DNA of 64,000 nt from Lonicera japonica (GCA_021464415.1 CM038468.1:40784969-40848968); one strand, 5' to 3'; counted from the first letter of the stretch, positions 1 to 12,256 are shown. A program made the numbers and translations. The notes: generated by a model not told the origin, from the letters alone.

Positions 1-110
1 TGTGTTGAAAGGGTTGCTAGTGTGCATTGTTAGTCCTGGTCTGTTTACAGAAAGATATTTTCATGATTAACTGCCTAACTATTTCTTTTTTTTTTCTGGA
101 TGATCAACAG
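1..110 (+). other. 3' end of a 5'UTR intron of the cyclin-T gene (inferred)
   Basis: A pyrimidine-rich stretch (about 81-97) is followed by an AG at 109-110, and the cyclin ATG is at 116. This looks like the acceptor of an intron in the 5' leader, so the promoter and first leader exon lie left of the window. The upstream exon cannot be seen, so this is inference. Confidence 0.5.
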
Positions 111-115
111 GTACC

Positions 116-3100
116 ATGTCTCGTGCACGGACTTACAATTCACAAGGTGTTCCTCCTCGTGGACACTATAGGTCATCTTTTAGCAGCAACCACTCAACAA
201 TAACTAACAGCACCACTAATTCCACCACCAACTATCATGCCAATGATAACCATATGAGAAACTACAGAGAATTTCATGTGTTTTCAAGAAAAACTTGGGA
301 ACATAATTACCTTTTTAATCACGTTAACACTGAAATCGAGCCCTCTTTGAAACGGAGAAAATTTTCTGGTTCTGCTTGGGAAAGCAGTGGGAGAAACTAT
401 AATCAACCTCGCACCTACGAAAATGCCTTATCGTGCACCTACGAAAATGCCTTACCTTGCTCATTTGAAAATGCCTTACCTCGCGCGTATGAAAATGCCT
501 TGTCAATATGTAGCAACGGTTCAAGCCTTCCAGCCACTACTAGAAATGATGCCAATGACTACACATCTACAACCTGTAAGCGCGACCGCTCAAAGTTTGA
601 GGATGATGAGGTGATCTTTATGTCGAGGGATGAGATTGAGAGGTGCTCTCCTTCGAGGAAAGATGGTATTAATGCGCTGCATGAAACACATTTGCGGTAC
701 ACATACTGTGGTTTCCTTCAGAATCTTGGAGTTCGGCTTGAACTGTAAGCACTTTATTTTGCAGCCATATATATATACGCACATGTATACTAGTGGTAAT
801 CTCTGCCAAAGGCACTACAGGTCTAATTTAGCCATTATGCATAAATTCATCTCAACTCTTAAAAAATCGTCTTGCATCTAGCCGTCCAATGTTTCCTCCC
901 TTGTACATTTTTGCAAAGACCAGTTCTCCCTTATTATATTTACGCGCACACACATATATAGGCATGTATATATATGGCATATCCTGAAACAGCTACTGCA
1001 CCCCTAGACATCACTTGTCTTCATGTGATATCTTTGTGTTAGAATTTGCATTAAATAATTTAGCAACAGGAGTTATATTCCACTTAATTCCCTTTTACAA
1101 CCTCGCAATTTCTTTTTAAAATCATGTATTTTTGACCGAATGGACCAACTATTAAACCAATGAGGCCACCTTGCTAGGTTAATGTGGGGTTTGGTTTTGT
1201 TAATTATGATTAGCAGTCGTTTATTTGAGTATTTCTTCTTCTTGTAATGTGTTCTGTTGATGGGTTTGCTTGCAGGCCACAAACTACTATTGGCACTGCC
1301 ATGGTTCTGTGTCATCGCTTTTTTGTTCGGCGTTCGCATGCTTGCCATGATAGATTTGTAAGTATCTATTTTCCCTGTACCTAAAATTTGCAGACCCCCC
1401 CGGCCCGACCCCCCCGTTGGAAAAAAATTTGAATACATGTGTCCTATAATTATTTCCGGGTGTCCACAATTTGAATATGCAATTCTTGTTTGGACATGTG
1501 CTAGACACACCTTGGATACTCCGAAACTTATACTATGTTTACAAAATACATATATAAATTGGAAATAGATATTCCTACTAGAAGAAACCACTTGTTTATA
1601 CTAAGAAAAAGTAAGATGAAGTTTGGTGGTGTTGAAGGAATCCGTGTGAGAAGGGACGATTAATCATCTTACTTGCCTTTATATAATAATATTCTGCATG
1701 TCATAAACTTGCCCATTTAAAACTTACACATTTACATACACATATGCCTTACTAAAATTATCTTTTATATTCATATAAAAAATAAATAAATAAGTTATCT
1801 TTTGTATTATATTAGTGTGTATTGATTATATTAATGATTTAGTTGCAATACTTATCACGGATATAAATTTAAATGTAGTTTTCAAAATAAATTTGTTCGA
1901 AGTTTACGAAAGTAATTCTTGCTTGTATTCTAATTGTAATATCGTAATGCCCCAATGTGCCTGTATCCTACATGCATTTGTCGCGTATCGGCCTGGTTGT
2001 TTCATATCTCACAGGTGTTTGGAGTCTGTGGCCATGCTTCATTGTCAAAATTTTGCATTATATTTTGCTTTTTCTGTCCTTTCTTTTTGTCAGGTTTTGG
2101 GGAGAGATTATTAATTTTATGCTCGTTGTAAACATGTATGATTGTACTTCAATTGCTTGCTGGAGCTTTCCTGTGGTGACTAAGGTTCAGTTTTATTGGA
2201 CTGAACTTTATAAAGCTAATTTTTGAAATGCCAATGTGCTCTTAATTGGTCAAAAATCATGATGCTCTTGTTACTCACTAAACTTGTAAAAATTATATGC
2301 GGAGCTTATTATTTGCTGCACGATATATCGTACATTCTCCTCTTCAGGGGTATTTGTTATCTGTATTTTGGGAAGAATTTATTTAGGTTTTTTAGCAAAG
2401 GATGAAGTGCTTATGCAGAATTAACCATTTTTATTTAACCTGTTACAAATTTATTGCTAATTCAGTTCTCATGCAGTTGATTGCTACTGCTGCTTTATTC
2501 CTGGCGGCAAAGTCTGAGGAGACGCCGTGCCCTCTGAACAATGTACTGCGAGCATCATCTGAACTTTACCACAAGCAGGATCTTAGTTTACTCACCTATC
2601 TGCTACCCGTTGTGAGTATTACTGGGACCTTTTTTTTTCTTTCTGCCACTCCTTTTTGCCTGTATGTGCCCTCATGCAAAATAGAAAGAAAACTAATATA
2701 TGATATTGATTAGTGTAAATGAAGGACCAATATTGTATGATTAGTGTAAACAAAGGACCAATATTGCTGTCTACCATTTATTGTTGTTGTGATTATTACT
2801 ATATTATTATTGTCTACGGTGGTAATGCTGTTCTTATTTGATCTGTAAGGATTTATGATGAAATGCCATTTCTTGACGCGGGGAATCAATAGTAACAGAT
2901 GTCATCATTCTTATTCATTTTGAAATGGTCTTTCCTGCAACCATCAGTGAATTCAAACTCCAGTTGTCCGGACTACTATTCTTATTTTTATTTTAATATT
3001 CAATTTAACAGTGATAACGTTGTTCAGCATGTGGGGTGAAGTATAAGTCCATATGATCATTAGCTTTCTGTTGATAGCATTTATGTGGCAATATAAACTA

Positions 3101-4667
3101 CTTTATTTGTAGTTTGTGCGAAGTGTCCTCCTTCAAGCTTCTTGACTTCTTGTAATATACTTTGTGATTGCTTGTGAGTTTATATGTAAAATATTATTTT
3201 ACTAAGTTTTTTACTGTTGTGCAGGACTGGTTTGAGCAGTACCGGGAGCGGGTGATCGAGGCTGAGCAAATGATATTGACCACCCTAAATTTTGAGCTTA
3301 ATGTGCAGCATCCATATGCCCCTCTTACGTCTATACTTGACAAATTAGGCCTTTCACAGTCAATTCTGGTGCATTTGGCTCTAAGCTTGGTCAGTGAAGG
3401 GTAAGTTATTTAATGTTTGTCCCATTATTTCTGACTTCATACTGGACAGGACTTGGAATTCATTTTAAACTCTCATTTTTTTGTTATAATAATTGCTTCA
3501 ATCAGATTTTGGAATAATATAAGATAGCAGGATCTAGTGAATGGAGAACTTCACCTGAAAGTACACACCAATAATCTGTGCACCCTCTTGTTTTGCTATA
3601 AACATGACATTGTTCCTTTTTAGACGCTTGCATGAAATATTGATTTTTCTGGATTGGCATATAATTGCAGGGCCTTTAGAAGATTAGCGTGCTCACATGC
3701 ATGATATTCTTAGCTGGCGGATTGATATGCTGTTGTTCTTCAAAAAGTTATATTTATCATCTGAAGTTGAACTACCGATGTGTTGTGGATGCCTTTTCTA
3801 GGAATACACCTTATTAATGTGGCCAATGATTATAGAAGATAGCCTGGCACTCCGGAATCAGTTTTTTTTGCCATCTAACCCATTTTCTTTTTGATATTTA
3901 TTGAGGTGTCAAATCCACATCATAATTATCCTCAAATCAATATGGCTGCATATTCTGCTTGGTTTTGAAATAGGCTTCTATGGTAGGAGTCACCTTTTTC
4001 TTTTCTGAGTTAAAGTTATGCTAGCTGCTGCATGTGGGTCCTGAAGGACTTCTCAAGTACGTGATTTAGTAAGAGGGAGGGTTGTGTGCATTTTTTTTGG
4101 GGTTTTCAAAAGCTTATTGAGGTTGGTTTTGAGTTTTTTCCTTTAGGTTAGAAATCATTTTGGAATTTTGAAAATTTAATTCGGGCTTCATAATACTTTA
4201 AAGTATATGTACATATATATAGCCGCGATCTAAAGAGGATGGTCCTCTCTTTAAGAAAAAAGGTTCGTCCCTATTTTGACTATGGTAATATATGAAGTGT
4301 CGACCCCAATTTTCTGTGAATGCCCTTCAAGATAGTGACCGACGCTCCAAAATCCCTTTTTTGCTTTCACGTTTTATTTATTTTTTTAATCTTTTTCAAG
4401 AATGATGTGTCAAATTCACATCATTAATGTTCCTGAATTTATATGGCTGCTCAGTTTCCTTGGTGTATGTACATCCTGCAATGGATGGGAGTTACTTATT
4501 GTTAGTTGACAGTTAAAAGTGAAGGACTTCTTATATAGGGATCGTGTGTGTTGTTTAGGTTGTTGTAAAGCTTATTCATGTAGGTTTTTTTTTGTTGTGT
4601 GTTAGAATACATTTTGGAATCATAAAATTTTTGTTTCTAATTCCACTAAGAAATATTTATGTGCTTG

Positions 4668-4698
<31 letters not shown>

Positions 4699-7600
4699 CA
4701 TGTCTTTTTCCTTCCGATGGCATTCCCACAGATTTGTTCCACTGTACTCCTACCTGTTGCACATCATGCCTTTGGCATATCTTGTGTAGTTGTGTCTATG
4801 GAAACCCCACACAACTTGCTTAACATAGCCTGTTAATGTTTATTATGCATACAATAAATCATTATGTACTTGTAGAAAGATCATATGGTTACATATGTCT
4901 TGCCCATATACATTTGTTTTAGACTGTGGATTGAGACGCTTTAAAGAGAACAGTTTTCAGGGGCAAGGGAGAGGGAGATCGAGAATCTTTCACATTTGCT
5001 TCTCTTTTCATGGTCCCTGTAAACAATGCCTCCCTTTCTTTGATTTTGTATATCATTGCTGTGTCGTTGGTACTTTGTAAGAAGAAATGTCACTTGAGGT
5101 GAAGAGGGTGGCATTCAAATTCGGAAGACAGTCGCGTGGTTGGCAGCAGAGGCAGATCTGTTGGATGAAACTATCAGTCACTTGGCATGAAGAAATTTCA
5201 GTTGAGTTGAAAAATATAGTTAAAATGCTGGAATGGTGTACAGTTGTGGTAGCAAAGCAACCGCTCTGGTATATGATGAAATGGCTGTGGTGTTGGTGGG
5301 TTGAGTGGATGCTAATTGCATAAAAATAGTCAGCAGACGTATTGACACTGAGATAGGCATAGTGCTGCGATTTTTTGTACACCCATTTCTTGAAAATCGT
5401 TTTTAGCGCTTACTTGGGTGGCATTGGGATTAATGTTTAGGGTGTTGGTTGATGATTCCTGTTATCAAAGTTATATAACTCAACAAGCAAAGCCTCGTTC
5501 GAGCTACTCGTTTTTCGGTTACACTATATATGCTGGTCCAGATGGCTGTGTCTAGCTTTTAAACCAGAAGTCCGTTTTTTACACCCAATGGAAGCCCCTC
5601 AGTTTTACCTGAGCCGCCAAACAAAAAGCTAAAAAGGAAAAAAAAAATAGTTGATGTTTCAATATTAAATATTACAATTATAATTAGTATTATTTGGGAA
5701 ACAAGTTAGAAAGAAGGTGGTAATTCCATGGAGATGTGCAGCGAGGACAACATTTTGGTAATATGGAAGGAAAGGAGTAATAGAATTATTGAAGATTAGA
5801 TGGAGAAATTGGATTTCTACCGGGGAGAGTTTGATTCATGTTAAGGCCGTCTTGTTCAAAGTGCTTTTCTGTCATTCCATTCGTATTGAAAATTGGAAGC
5901 GGTAAGTTAGGACATAGTGCTTTTTGGGTTATCTTGATGTAAATTTTATGGACGCCAAATCCTCTTGATGTTATTTTTATTTTCTTTTACTAATAAAAGA
6001 TTTTGTTTCCTGTTAAAAAAGTGTTGAATGTGCTATTGTCCATCTGATGCACTGTCAGTTAAAAAAATGCATCAGTGGAAGTGTAGTTCAATTCTGTAAT
6101 ACTGTAAATATTGTATTATATGCATGCATGCATGCATACGTATAACATATACATATACATATATACTGATACACACACATATAGATGCTATAGCTCTATT
6201 TAGTAATTAGACTTGCAATTATTTTGTAAATTTGTTATTTCTGTAACAATCAATACTTTCTTTCCAAAAAATTTTAATAATACAGTTTGGACAGTTTATT
6301 TGTATTACTTACGTTGTTATCATATACGCTAGCTACGTTCTCTCACTGGAAAATTTTCTATTCTTTCTTGGGAATAATTGACTAATTGGTTTTCTTTTTG
6401 GAAATCTTTCCTCTTTTCTTTGTTTTTTTAATTTTTTTTTAATTTTTGTTGTACATATTTTTTAGTCAATTATAACAACGGGTACATTTGTTTTTGATCT
6501 ACCGTCAAGGTATCTTGTTTTACAAGAAAGCCCGTTGACATCCATTTTCCCCCAAGCATCATTTTATTAATACCATTAATAGTTTTTGTGTATAAAGAAG
6601 TAACAAGAGGTTGGTTGCTATTTTACCCTTGGCATTTGGGTCTGCCAACCAGAATTGTACATGTCATCTTTACTGTTACAGATAAAGAAAGCACTTTACT
6701 GCCTTTAAGAGTCTCACTTGCATAGTTGCATATTTCAGAATATAAAATGCTGAATTATTTTTTCTTCGAGAGATATCAGTTTTCTATAATGATTAATTTG
6801 TTCATAACTGTCAATCTATATATATTTTTTGGTACACACTGTCAATCTATATATGATATTTAGTTTAGTATGTTTATATACTAGTGCAAGTCAATTATGT
6901 TCTATGATATTTAATATTTTATTACTAACTGGGGATTTATTCTATGAAGCTATTGCCAAGTCCAGAACTCATTTATTTAATATTACATATGTAGGGTGTG
7001 TGGGGGTGCACAAACGTGCATGTATATATATATGCATATATATATGCGCAAATACGTATATGTAGAATGGATTTATATTGAGAATGGGATGCATTCATCT
7101 CAAATAGAAAGCTTGCATGTTGGCAAGACACTACAGGTACTGGCACATGCTTTCAGAAGTTTTTTTGCTTGACTATTTTTAAAATTTAAAATGCACATAT
7201 TGGTGGGATCAAAATTCCGCTGCAGCAGATCTGGGACTGGGACTTGGTGTTTCTCTCTAGATGGGTATAATAATGCTATATTTTTGGTACACTCTTATCA
7301 GCAATTCTGCAGACGATTCTTGGAAAAATAGTTCACCTGTCGCTGCGTTTTTAGTCGGTAAGGGAAAATTGCTTTGGTTTGCTTGCTTAATTGGGGCTAT
7401 CGTTTTACTTACTGTCTTATCTTCAGCATGCTGTCTTGTATATTGGATTCGTATATTTGATCAGTACATTCCATAAAATAGAATCGTCGAAGCCGCTATT
7501 GTTTGGGTTAAGTGGCAAATATACTGTGTTGCACGAGACCTTGTTCGATGGTTTGTTCAATTATCCATTTTTATGTTCCATCGCTATTATTTGTTCTGAA

Positions 7601-7932
7601 GTTTGGACATTTTTCTTATGTAGGCTTAGAAGCTCTTTGTGGCTGCAATTCAAACCCCAGCAAATTGCTGCAGGAGCTGCCTATCTTGCTGCTAAATCCT
7701 TAAATATGGATCTTACTTCATGCCAAAACCTCTGGCAGGAATTCCAAACGCCACCATCTGTACTTAAAGGCATGCAAATACTAATGCTTAACATTGCATA
7801 GTTTTCCAAATTTCAAATCGTTTATTTTTTTCAACTTTTCAAACTTGTCAGTTGTTACCACCCGCATGGTCCTATATGTTAATTCATTGTTTAATTGCAG
7901 ATGTCGTGCAGCAGTTGATGGAACTCTTTTAG
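116..7932 (+). CDS. CYCT1-3: Cyclin-T, CYCT1-3-like (partner of CDK9/CDKC in P-TEFb)
   Basis: Coding exons are 116..744, 1276..1357, 2477..2611, 3225..3400, 7624..7769 and 7901..7932. They total 1200 nt (399 residues plus stop) and all junction phases agree. Residues 1-160 are low-complexity (Ser/Thr/Asn/His-rich, with an octapeptide repeat). The cyclin fold starts near residue 165 with SRDEIERCSPSRKDG and continues through CHRFFVRRSHACHDRF, FLAAKSEETPCPLNNV, LPVDWFEQYRERV, LILTT-type helix ILTTLNFELNVQHPY and AAGAAYLAAKSLN, ending in QQLMELF. The family pairs with CDK9/CDKC kinases, which phosphorylate the RNA polymerase II C-terminal domain in the nucleus. The long C-terminal tail of some plant cyclin-T proteins is absent, as I recall for CYCT1;3. 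The N-terminal extension is longer than I remember for that protein. Intron 5 has a GC donor. The start is the first ATG after a likely leader-intron acceptor. Confidence 0.93.
416..511 (+). repeat. In-frame 24 bp tandem repeat, four copies, in cyclin-T exon 1
   Basis: Four 24 bp units encode an 8-residue motif at about residues 101-132: YENALSCT, YENALPCS, FENALPRA, YENALSIC. The third bases and last residues differ between copies, so the array is not freshly made. It lies in the disordered N-terminal extension, outside the cyclin fold. Confidence 0.9.
3890..4650 (+). repeat. Old tandem duplication of about 250-300 bp inside cyclin-T intron 4
   Basis: The stretch from about 3890 to 4195 recurs from about 4395 to 4650 in the same order. 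Shared blocks are GTGTCAAAT-CACATCAT, ATATGGCTGC, GAAGGACTTCT, AAAGCTTATT-AGGT and a TTAGAA-CATTTTGGAAT block. The copies are about 500 bp apart and have diverged by substitutions and indels. No terminal repeats were seen. Confidence 0.65.
4668..4696. repeat. (CA)n microsatellite in cyclin-T intron 4
   Basis: About 14 CA units in a row. The Thr-His run in the + strand reading is an artefact of this repeat. Confidence 0.95.
5080..5400 (+). pseudogene. Unidentified coding-like fragment broken by frameshifts, in cyclin-T intron 4
   Basis: Short stretches in different frames on the + strand read like protein. Around 5115-5185 it reads KTVAWLAAEADLLDETISHLA and then meets a TGA. Next comes HEEISVELKNIVKMLEW in another frame (about 5187-5237), then SKATALVYDEMAVVLVG (about 5250-5305), then SRRIDTEIGIVLRFF (about 5330-5375). 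The order and helical, charged character suggest the remains of one exon or a processed copy with small indels. I do not recognise the protein. It could also be chance in a GC-richer patch of the intron. Confidence 0.3.
5740..6020 (+). mobile_element. 5'-truncated LINE 3' end inserted in cyclin-T intron 4
   Basis: The + strand reads IWKERSNRIIED near 5760-5795, like the conserved IWKERNxRIFE block after the reverse transcriptase in plant LINE ORF2 proteins. About 190 bp later comes TACTAATAAAAGATTTTGTT followed by an A-run (near 5988-6022), a typical plant LINE 3' end. Stops interrupt the reading. Target-site duplications were not found. Family knowledge is from memory. Confidence 0.45.
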
Positions 7933-8870
7933 AAAATCAAAGAAGGAAGACTACAGAATGCTTCAACTTGACGGGTACAATGCTAGCGTTGAAGGTATAC
8001 ATACTAGTATGATATTATTCTTTTTTAAATGAGGACGTGTAATAGTGATGATTCAAAGATCATTGTCAATGTGCTTAAAAGTTGTATAGGGAGAAAGGTT
8101 CTTGGGGACAGTTATAATGGTGGTGTCAAATCAAGTCTTTGTCGTATTGGCAGCAGGATTATAGGTTCTAAGGTGCTTGTGATTTGAATCTCGGTTATCA
8201 TTGTGTTGTGTGGAATAGTAATTTCTTCAATAGAATCTGCTGACTATTTATTCTACTCGGCTGGGTCAAATGCCATTTCAGCTTTTTGTTTTTTCACTTT
8301 TTGCTTGTTTGCATCTAGACCTGGCAACCTGTCTGGTTTGGGTTGGGGGAGTAGGGGAGTTCACAGTTCATTTTCGAGCATAGCTTTCATCCAATCCGAA
8401 CATGTTTGTTTTGTTCATTGGAAATTTAAGTTTAAGATGAATGTGTACATTGGGCTTCCTTAGGATAAAAACCTATGTACATGCTTTACGGCAATAGAGA
8501 GACACGTATGCATCTCGGTTTGTTTTTATTCTGTTTTTATATGTTAAAACCAAAAACTGAACCAATATCAATTCTTCATTTTTTTCAACTGTACAAAACC
8601 GTGTACCTCAAAAAACTGATCGGTTTGTGTTTATGTTGTCGTTGTTATCTGTTTTCTGACAGAATTCCACAACCCAGCCTAGCCTGATCTGTTCAAATCT
8701 TTTGCATCAAGTACTATTGTCTACCGTGTGAATGTGTCATGTATAGAGACGTTCTGTTTCTCCAAACATAGATTTATTGACCCTCTTCTTGAGGTAACAT
8801 CAGCCTTCACTATGATTGATTGATTGATGAATCAAAGAAAGAAAACAGTTATTATTATAGGCCCTTGTTA
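7933..8870 (+). other. 3' flank of the cyclin-T gene
   Basis: This follows the TAG stop. No canonical AATAAA was found close downstream, so the poly(A) site is uncertain. A TTGA-repeat patch lies near 8815. Diverged GGTTTGGGTT and ACAACCCAGCC motifs at about 8330 and 8670 may be ends of a decayed DNA element. No gene seen. Confidence 0.5.
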
Positions 8871-9263
8871 TTGTAAAACACCAAATAGCGAGGGTCGTGT
8901 TAAGTTGTTAACCATTACTTAAAAAGGTCAGCAAATCTTGGTCTTGTGTCGCCCATTCATGATAATGTCTTTAATGACCACTCTTGGTAAACTTCCTTAA
9001 CTTCGCCCCTTCTATTGCCGAGACGCAAATCAAACCATTTTGAAGGATGCCTGACAATCTGTATCTTATGATTTTGAAACTATCAACTGGATTTGCCATG
9101 AAACGAAGGAGACTAGAGGAGCATAGAGAAACTATTCTACGAAACTTAAGATCATCACCCAACTAAACATGACAAAATTAGATGATGTGAAACCTTTCTT
9201 GGGCCACCGAGGCGTCTCTCAGTTAAACAACCAAGGCCTCATGGGATTAGTGGGGGTGAGGTC

Positions 9264-9959
9264 TAGGACTGGGACCGGTTCGGTTCTTGTCCTAAATGAT
9301 AAGAACCGGAACCGAGAACCGAAAATTAAAAACGGTTCGGTTTTGAGCATTTTTTTTCAAGAACCGAAAGTGGCTTGCCCGCAGCCATGGCCGTAGCGGA
9401 TGCGTTGGTCGATTACAAATTTAGTGCAGCCCCGACAGAGAAGGACAAAGGGAAAGGCAAGGAGGGGTCGAAGAACAATAAGTGGAATAACAAAAAGAAA
9501 GGTCGCAATGAAGGTTCCACTTCAAATGTTTCACAGACCCAGCATGAAAAACCCGCAGCGTCCAAGCGGGGAGGGTGTTTCATTTGTGATGGCCCGCACA
9601 TGGCCAAGAATTGTACCAAGAAGGAAAAAGTCCGGTTCTTCGGGGAACTGTTAGAACCGTTAATAATCATAGGAACCGGCCAAAAACGGTTCTAACGGTT
9701 CTTCGGGGAACCGTTAAAACCCTTAAAATTGGTAAAAAACCGGTCTAACGGTTATTCGGGGAATCGTTAAAACCATTAGAACCGTTAAAACGGTTCTTAA
9801 CGGTTCCTTTAATTAAATTGACCAGGGAACTGAGAACCGAACCGTTAATAACCATTAGGAACCGAACCGGTAAAAATGTCCACTTTAATAATAATAACCG
9901 AACCGAACCGGTTTTTTTCGGTTCGGTTTTCGGTTTTTCGGTTTATTATCCTAGCCCTA
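9264..9959. mobile_element. hAT-like non-autonomous transposon, 696 bp, carrying a gag fragment
   Basis: The left end is TAGGACTGGGA and the right end, reverse complemented, is TAGGGCTAGGA. The flanks are GTGAGGTC (9256-9263) and GTGGGGTC (9960-9967), an 8 bp target duplication with one mismatch, as expected for hAT elements. Subterminal regions are dense in GGTTCGG/CCGAACC motifs, and three or four 53-63 bp units start with CGGTTCTTCGGGGAA at 9633, 9696 and 9749. There is no transposase. A retrotransposon gag fragment lies inside. Confidence 0.75.
9384..9632 (+). pseudogene. Gag C-terminal fragment of an LTR retrotransposon (zinc knuckle)
   Basis: The reading runs AMAVADALVDYKFS, then a Lys/Gly/Asn-rich basic stretch, then GGCFICDGPHMAKNC followed by TKKEK. 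The knuckle is C-x2-C-x3-H-x4-C; plant Ty3-type gag proteins often have CFxCDGPHxxxxCPK at this point. Both sides join directly to the AACCG-rich sequence of the surrounding element, with no LTR, protease or reverse transcriptase. The frame is open here, which suggests a recent or small capture. The opposite-strand frame is only a shadow. Confidence 0.75.
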
Positions 9960-10249
9960 GTGGGGTCTCGATACTCATGGTTATCAAAAAAATATAGTAT
10001 ACCACCTGAAGTGGACTATATCACCAAGAAGCGTTGGACAACTAAGAGCCAAGTTTGATAAGATGTTACCACAACTTTGCTCCCATAATCTTTATTTTCC
10101 ATGTCAGACCAAAGTCCTTGTTGAAGATCTGATTTGAATGAATTTCAAACCAACCAAATATTATTGAAGGTTAGCTTCTGAATCCACTTCAAACCTAACT
10201 CCCAAACGAAACTCTCATCTACCCTTTGATGCGAGCCAATCGGTTCGCC

Positions 10250-10540
10250 TGAGTAAAAATGTTTCAGCTAGAGATGACGTGTGAAGTTAAAGTTGCATAC
10301 ATTTTGCTGAGTTCAAATGCCCTATTGACAACTACAATTCCTGCAAGCTAAGCATCATGAACGTGCGAGCACATCCTCTTTTGAAGAAGGCCATAGATAA
10401 AAGAGACCAAGTTACCTTGATACTGAGAATCAATGCGAAATACGCTCGTGAACCAATGCCAAATTCTTGAGCCAAAAGAGCACTAAAAAAGAGATGGTTA
10501 ACAGTTTTGTAGCCAGAAGAAAACCGGGCTTAACTGTACT
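10250..10540 (-). mobile_element. LINE ORF2 remnant (zinc-finger/RVT C-terminal region)
   Basis: On the - strand, fragments read TVNHLFFS, then CSFGSRIWHWFTSVFRID in a shifted frame, and about 60 residues on GIVVVNRAFE-LSKMY. This matches the layout of the region after the reverse transcriptase in plant LINEs (NHLFFxCPxxxxIWxW ... RNKxRFE). Stops and frameshifts show it is dead. LINE-derived sequence may run on to about 8870, where - strand reading includes an NPVDSFKIIR-like block at about 9070-9100. The hAT-like element at 9264 would then sit inside it. Confidence 0.5.
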
Positions 10541-11130
10541 TGAAACCGGATAAAATGAATCCGAGTGTGCTTAACTGTACCCAAAACCATATGAAATAAA
10601 AGACACTTGCATCTATTTGCTTGAATACCAGCATGAGCTCAGACACAAGAGTTCATTTTTTTTTGTGAAATGTCTCGAATTAAAATCATTTCGTTTGGGG
10701 CGATCTTACTAGATGATTTGTTATATTTTTTGAGTATCAATCGTGTTGAAATTAATGTTTTTATTAAAAAGAACAAAGCAGAAGAATTAGTTTACGCACT
10801 TCCAAGTTAAGAGTTGTACTCCTTTTTTTTCCTTTTCTATATTCAACTCCTAAATTATAAGAGTTCTTTTTTGCATAATCAACATATAAAGTTTAGCAAT
10901 ATTAAATAAACTTTTTTTTCACCCCCTCTGTTTGACAATCTGGATGAAAGCATGGGATATATGAGCTATCATATCTCATATTTAGTATTGGTTAGGATTG
11001 AATATCGGTGTTGATTATTATTATTATTTTATTTTTTTACAAAGACGACTTCTCCAACTGAGAGAGATTGAACAATCCCACTTAGGAGAGGGACTGTTTT
11101 ATTTTTCAGAGGCATCAAATGCAACCTTAA

Positions 11131-11502
11131 GGTGATGTTTGGTTAATGTTTTGAGTTGAGTTTTTAAGTTGAGGTTTTAAAATTTGGTGTTTGGTAGAAT
11201 TTGAAAATATGTTGAAAAGTGAATTTGGTTTTTGTTTGAATTTTTTTTCAATCAACTAAAAAATTTCATAAAAAAATTTCAAAAAATAGTCACAATGGAT
11301 ATTATTTTGTAGATCTCGACGGGTAGGTTTCAAATATATATTTTTTTTTATCTAATTTTGATTTTGGATTTAAAGTTATGGTGTTTTAAAAAAAATTAGA
11401 GAGAGAAATTAAAGTGAAATAAATTTTGGGAAGTATAAAAGTAAAATTGATTTTAAATTGAGGTTTTAAAATTTGGAAAAAAAACAACCACCAAATATAC
11501 CC
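11131..11502. mobile_element. PIF/Harbinger-like MITE, 372 bp
   Basis: The left end is GGTGATGTTTGG and the right end, reverse complemented, is GGGTATATTTGG (9 of 12 match). Both ends are flanked by TAA (11128-11130 and 11503-11505). The inside is AT-rich with two TTGAGGTTTTAAAATTTGG copies (near 11171 and 11459). No coding capacity. Confidence 0.6.
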
Positions 11503-12256
11503 TAAATTTTTATTTTCTATGTAAAAGACAAATGAAAAATTTAAAGTTGTGTTTGATTATCCGTAAATGTCACAGAAAAAATATAGATCTACAAAGATAA
11601 CATATGACAATATTTACTTTATAAATAAGACGATTATGATTTACTTTTACACTGATTTTTATGTTCGTATTACACTTAAAACTAGTACTTGTGATCTTCA
11701 TCTTTTTTGATATTTGACCAGACGTGAACTAATTTTTTTCATTTTACTTCAACTAAAACGTGTGCATTCATAATATATGATTTATATCAAAGTGGGTTTT
11801 CACCCAATCTAACACAAGCTTAATAATTCCAAATATTAGAGAAAGACACTTAACAGAATTCTACTCACACATTTTCGGTCCCCCTTTACCCTCTTTTTGT
11901 GACAGAATCACCATAAGAAATTAAGAATTATCATTCAAAACAACTTCCTATATACTGCCGTTTCACATTAAAAAAAATCATATTCAGACAAAAAGATAAT
12001 ATAGACAAGAAAATGGATTTTAATATGTATGAAACAATTTAGTTTTCTAAAATCTTGGAAGGATAATATTTCAACATGTGTCTATATATATATATATTCC
12101 TCGTATCATTCCAAATTAATTATCAAATCGTGAAGTTTTAACAAGAGCATTACTACATTCAAAAACGTATAAAAATGTATCAGTAATAATCTAATTGATG
12201 AAATTAATAATTTTAGAGAGTGAATGTATTATAATAAAAGGATAAATATTTAGTTA

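Noticed and set aside
416..511. CRISPR-like array
   Set aside because: Direct tandem units in frame inside a plant exon, with no spacers.
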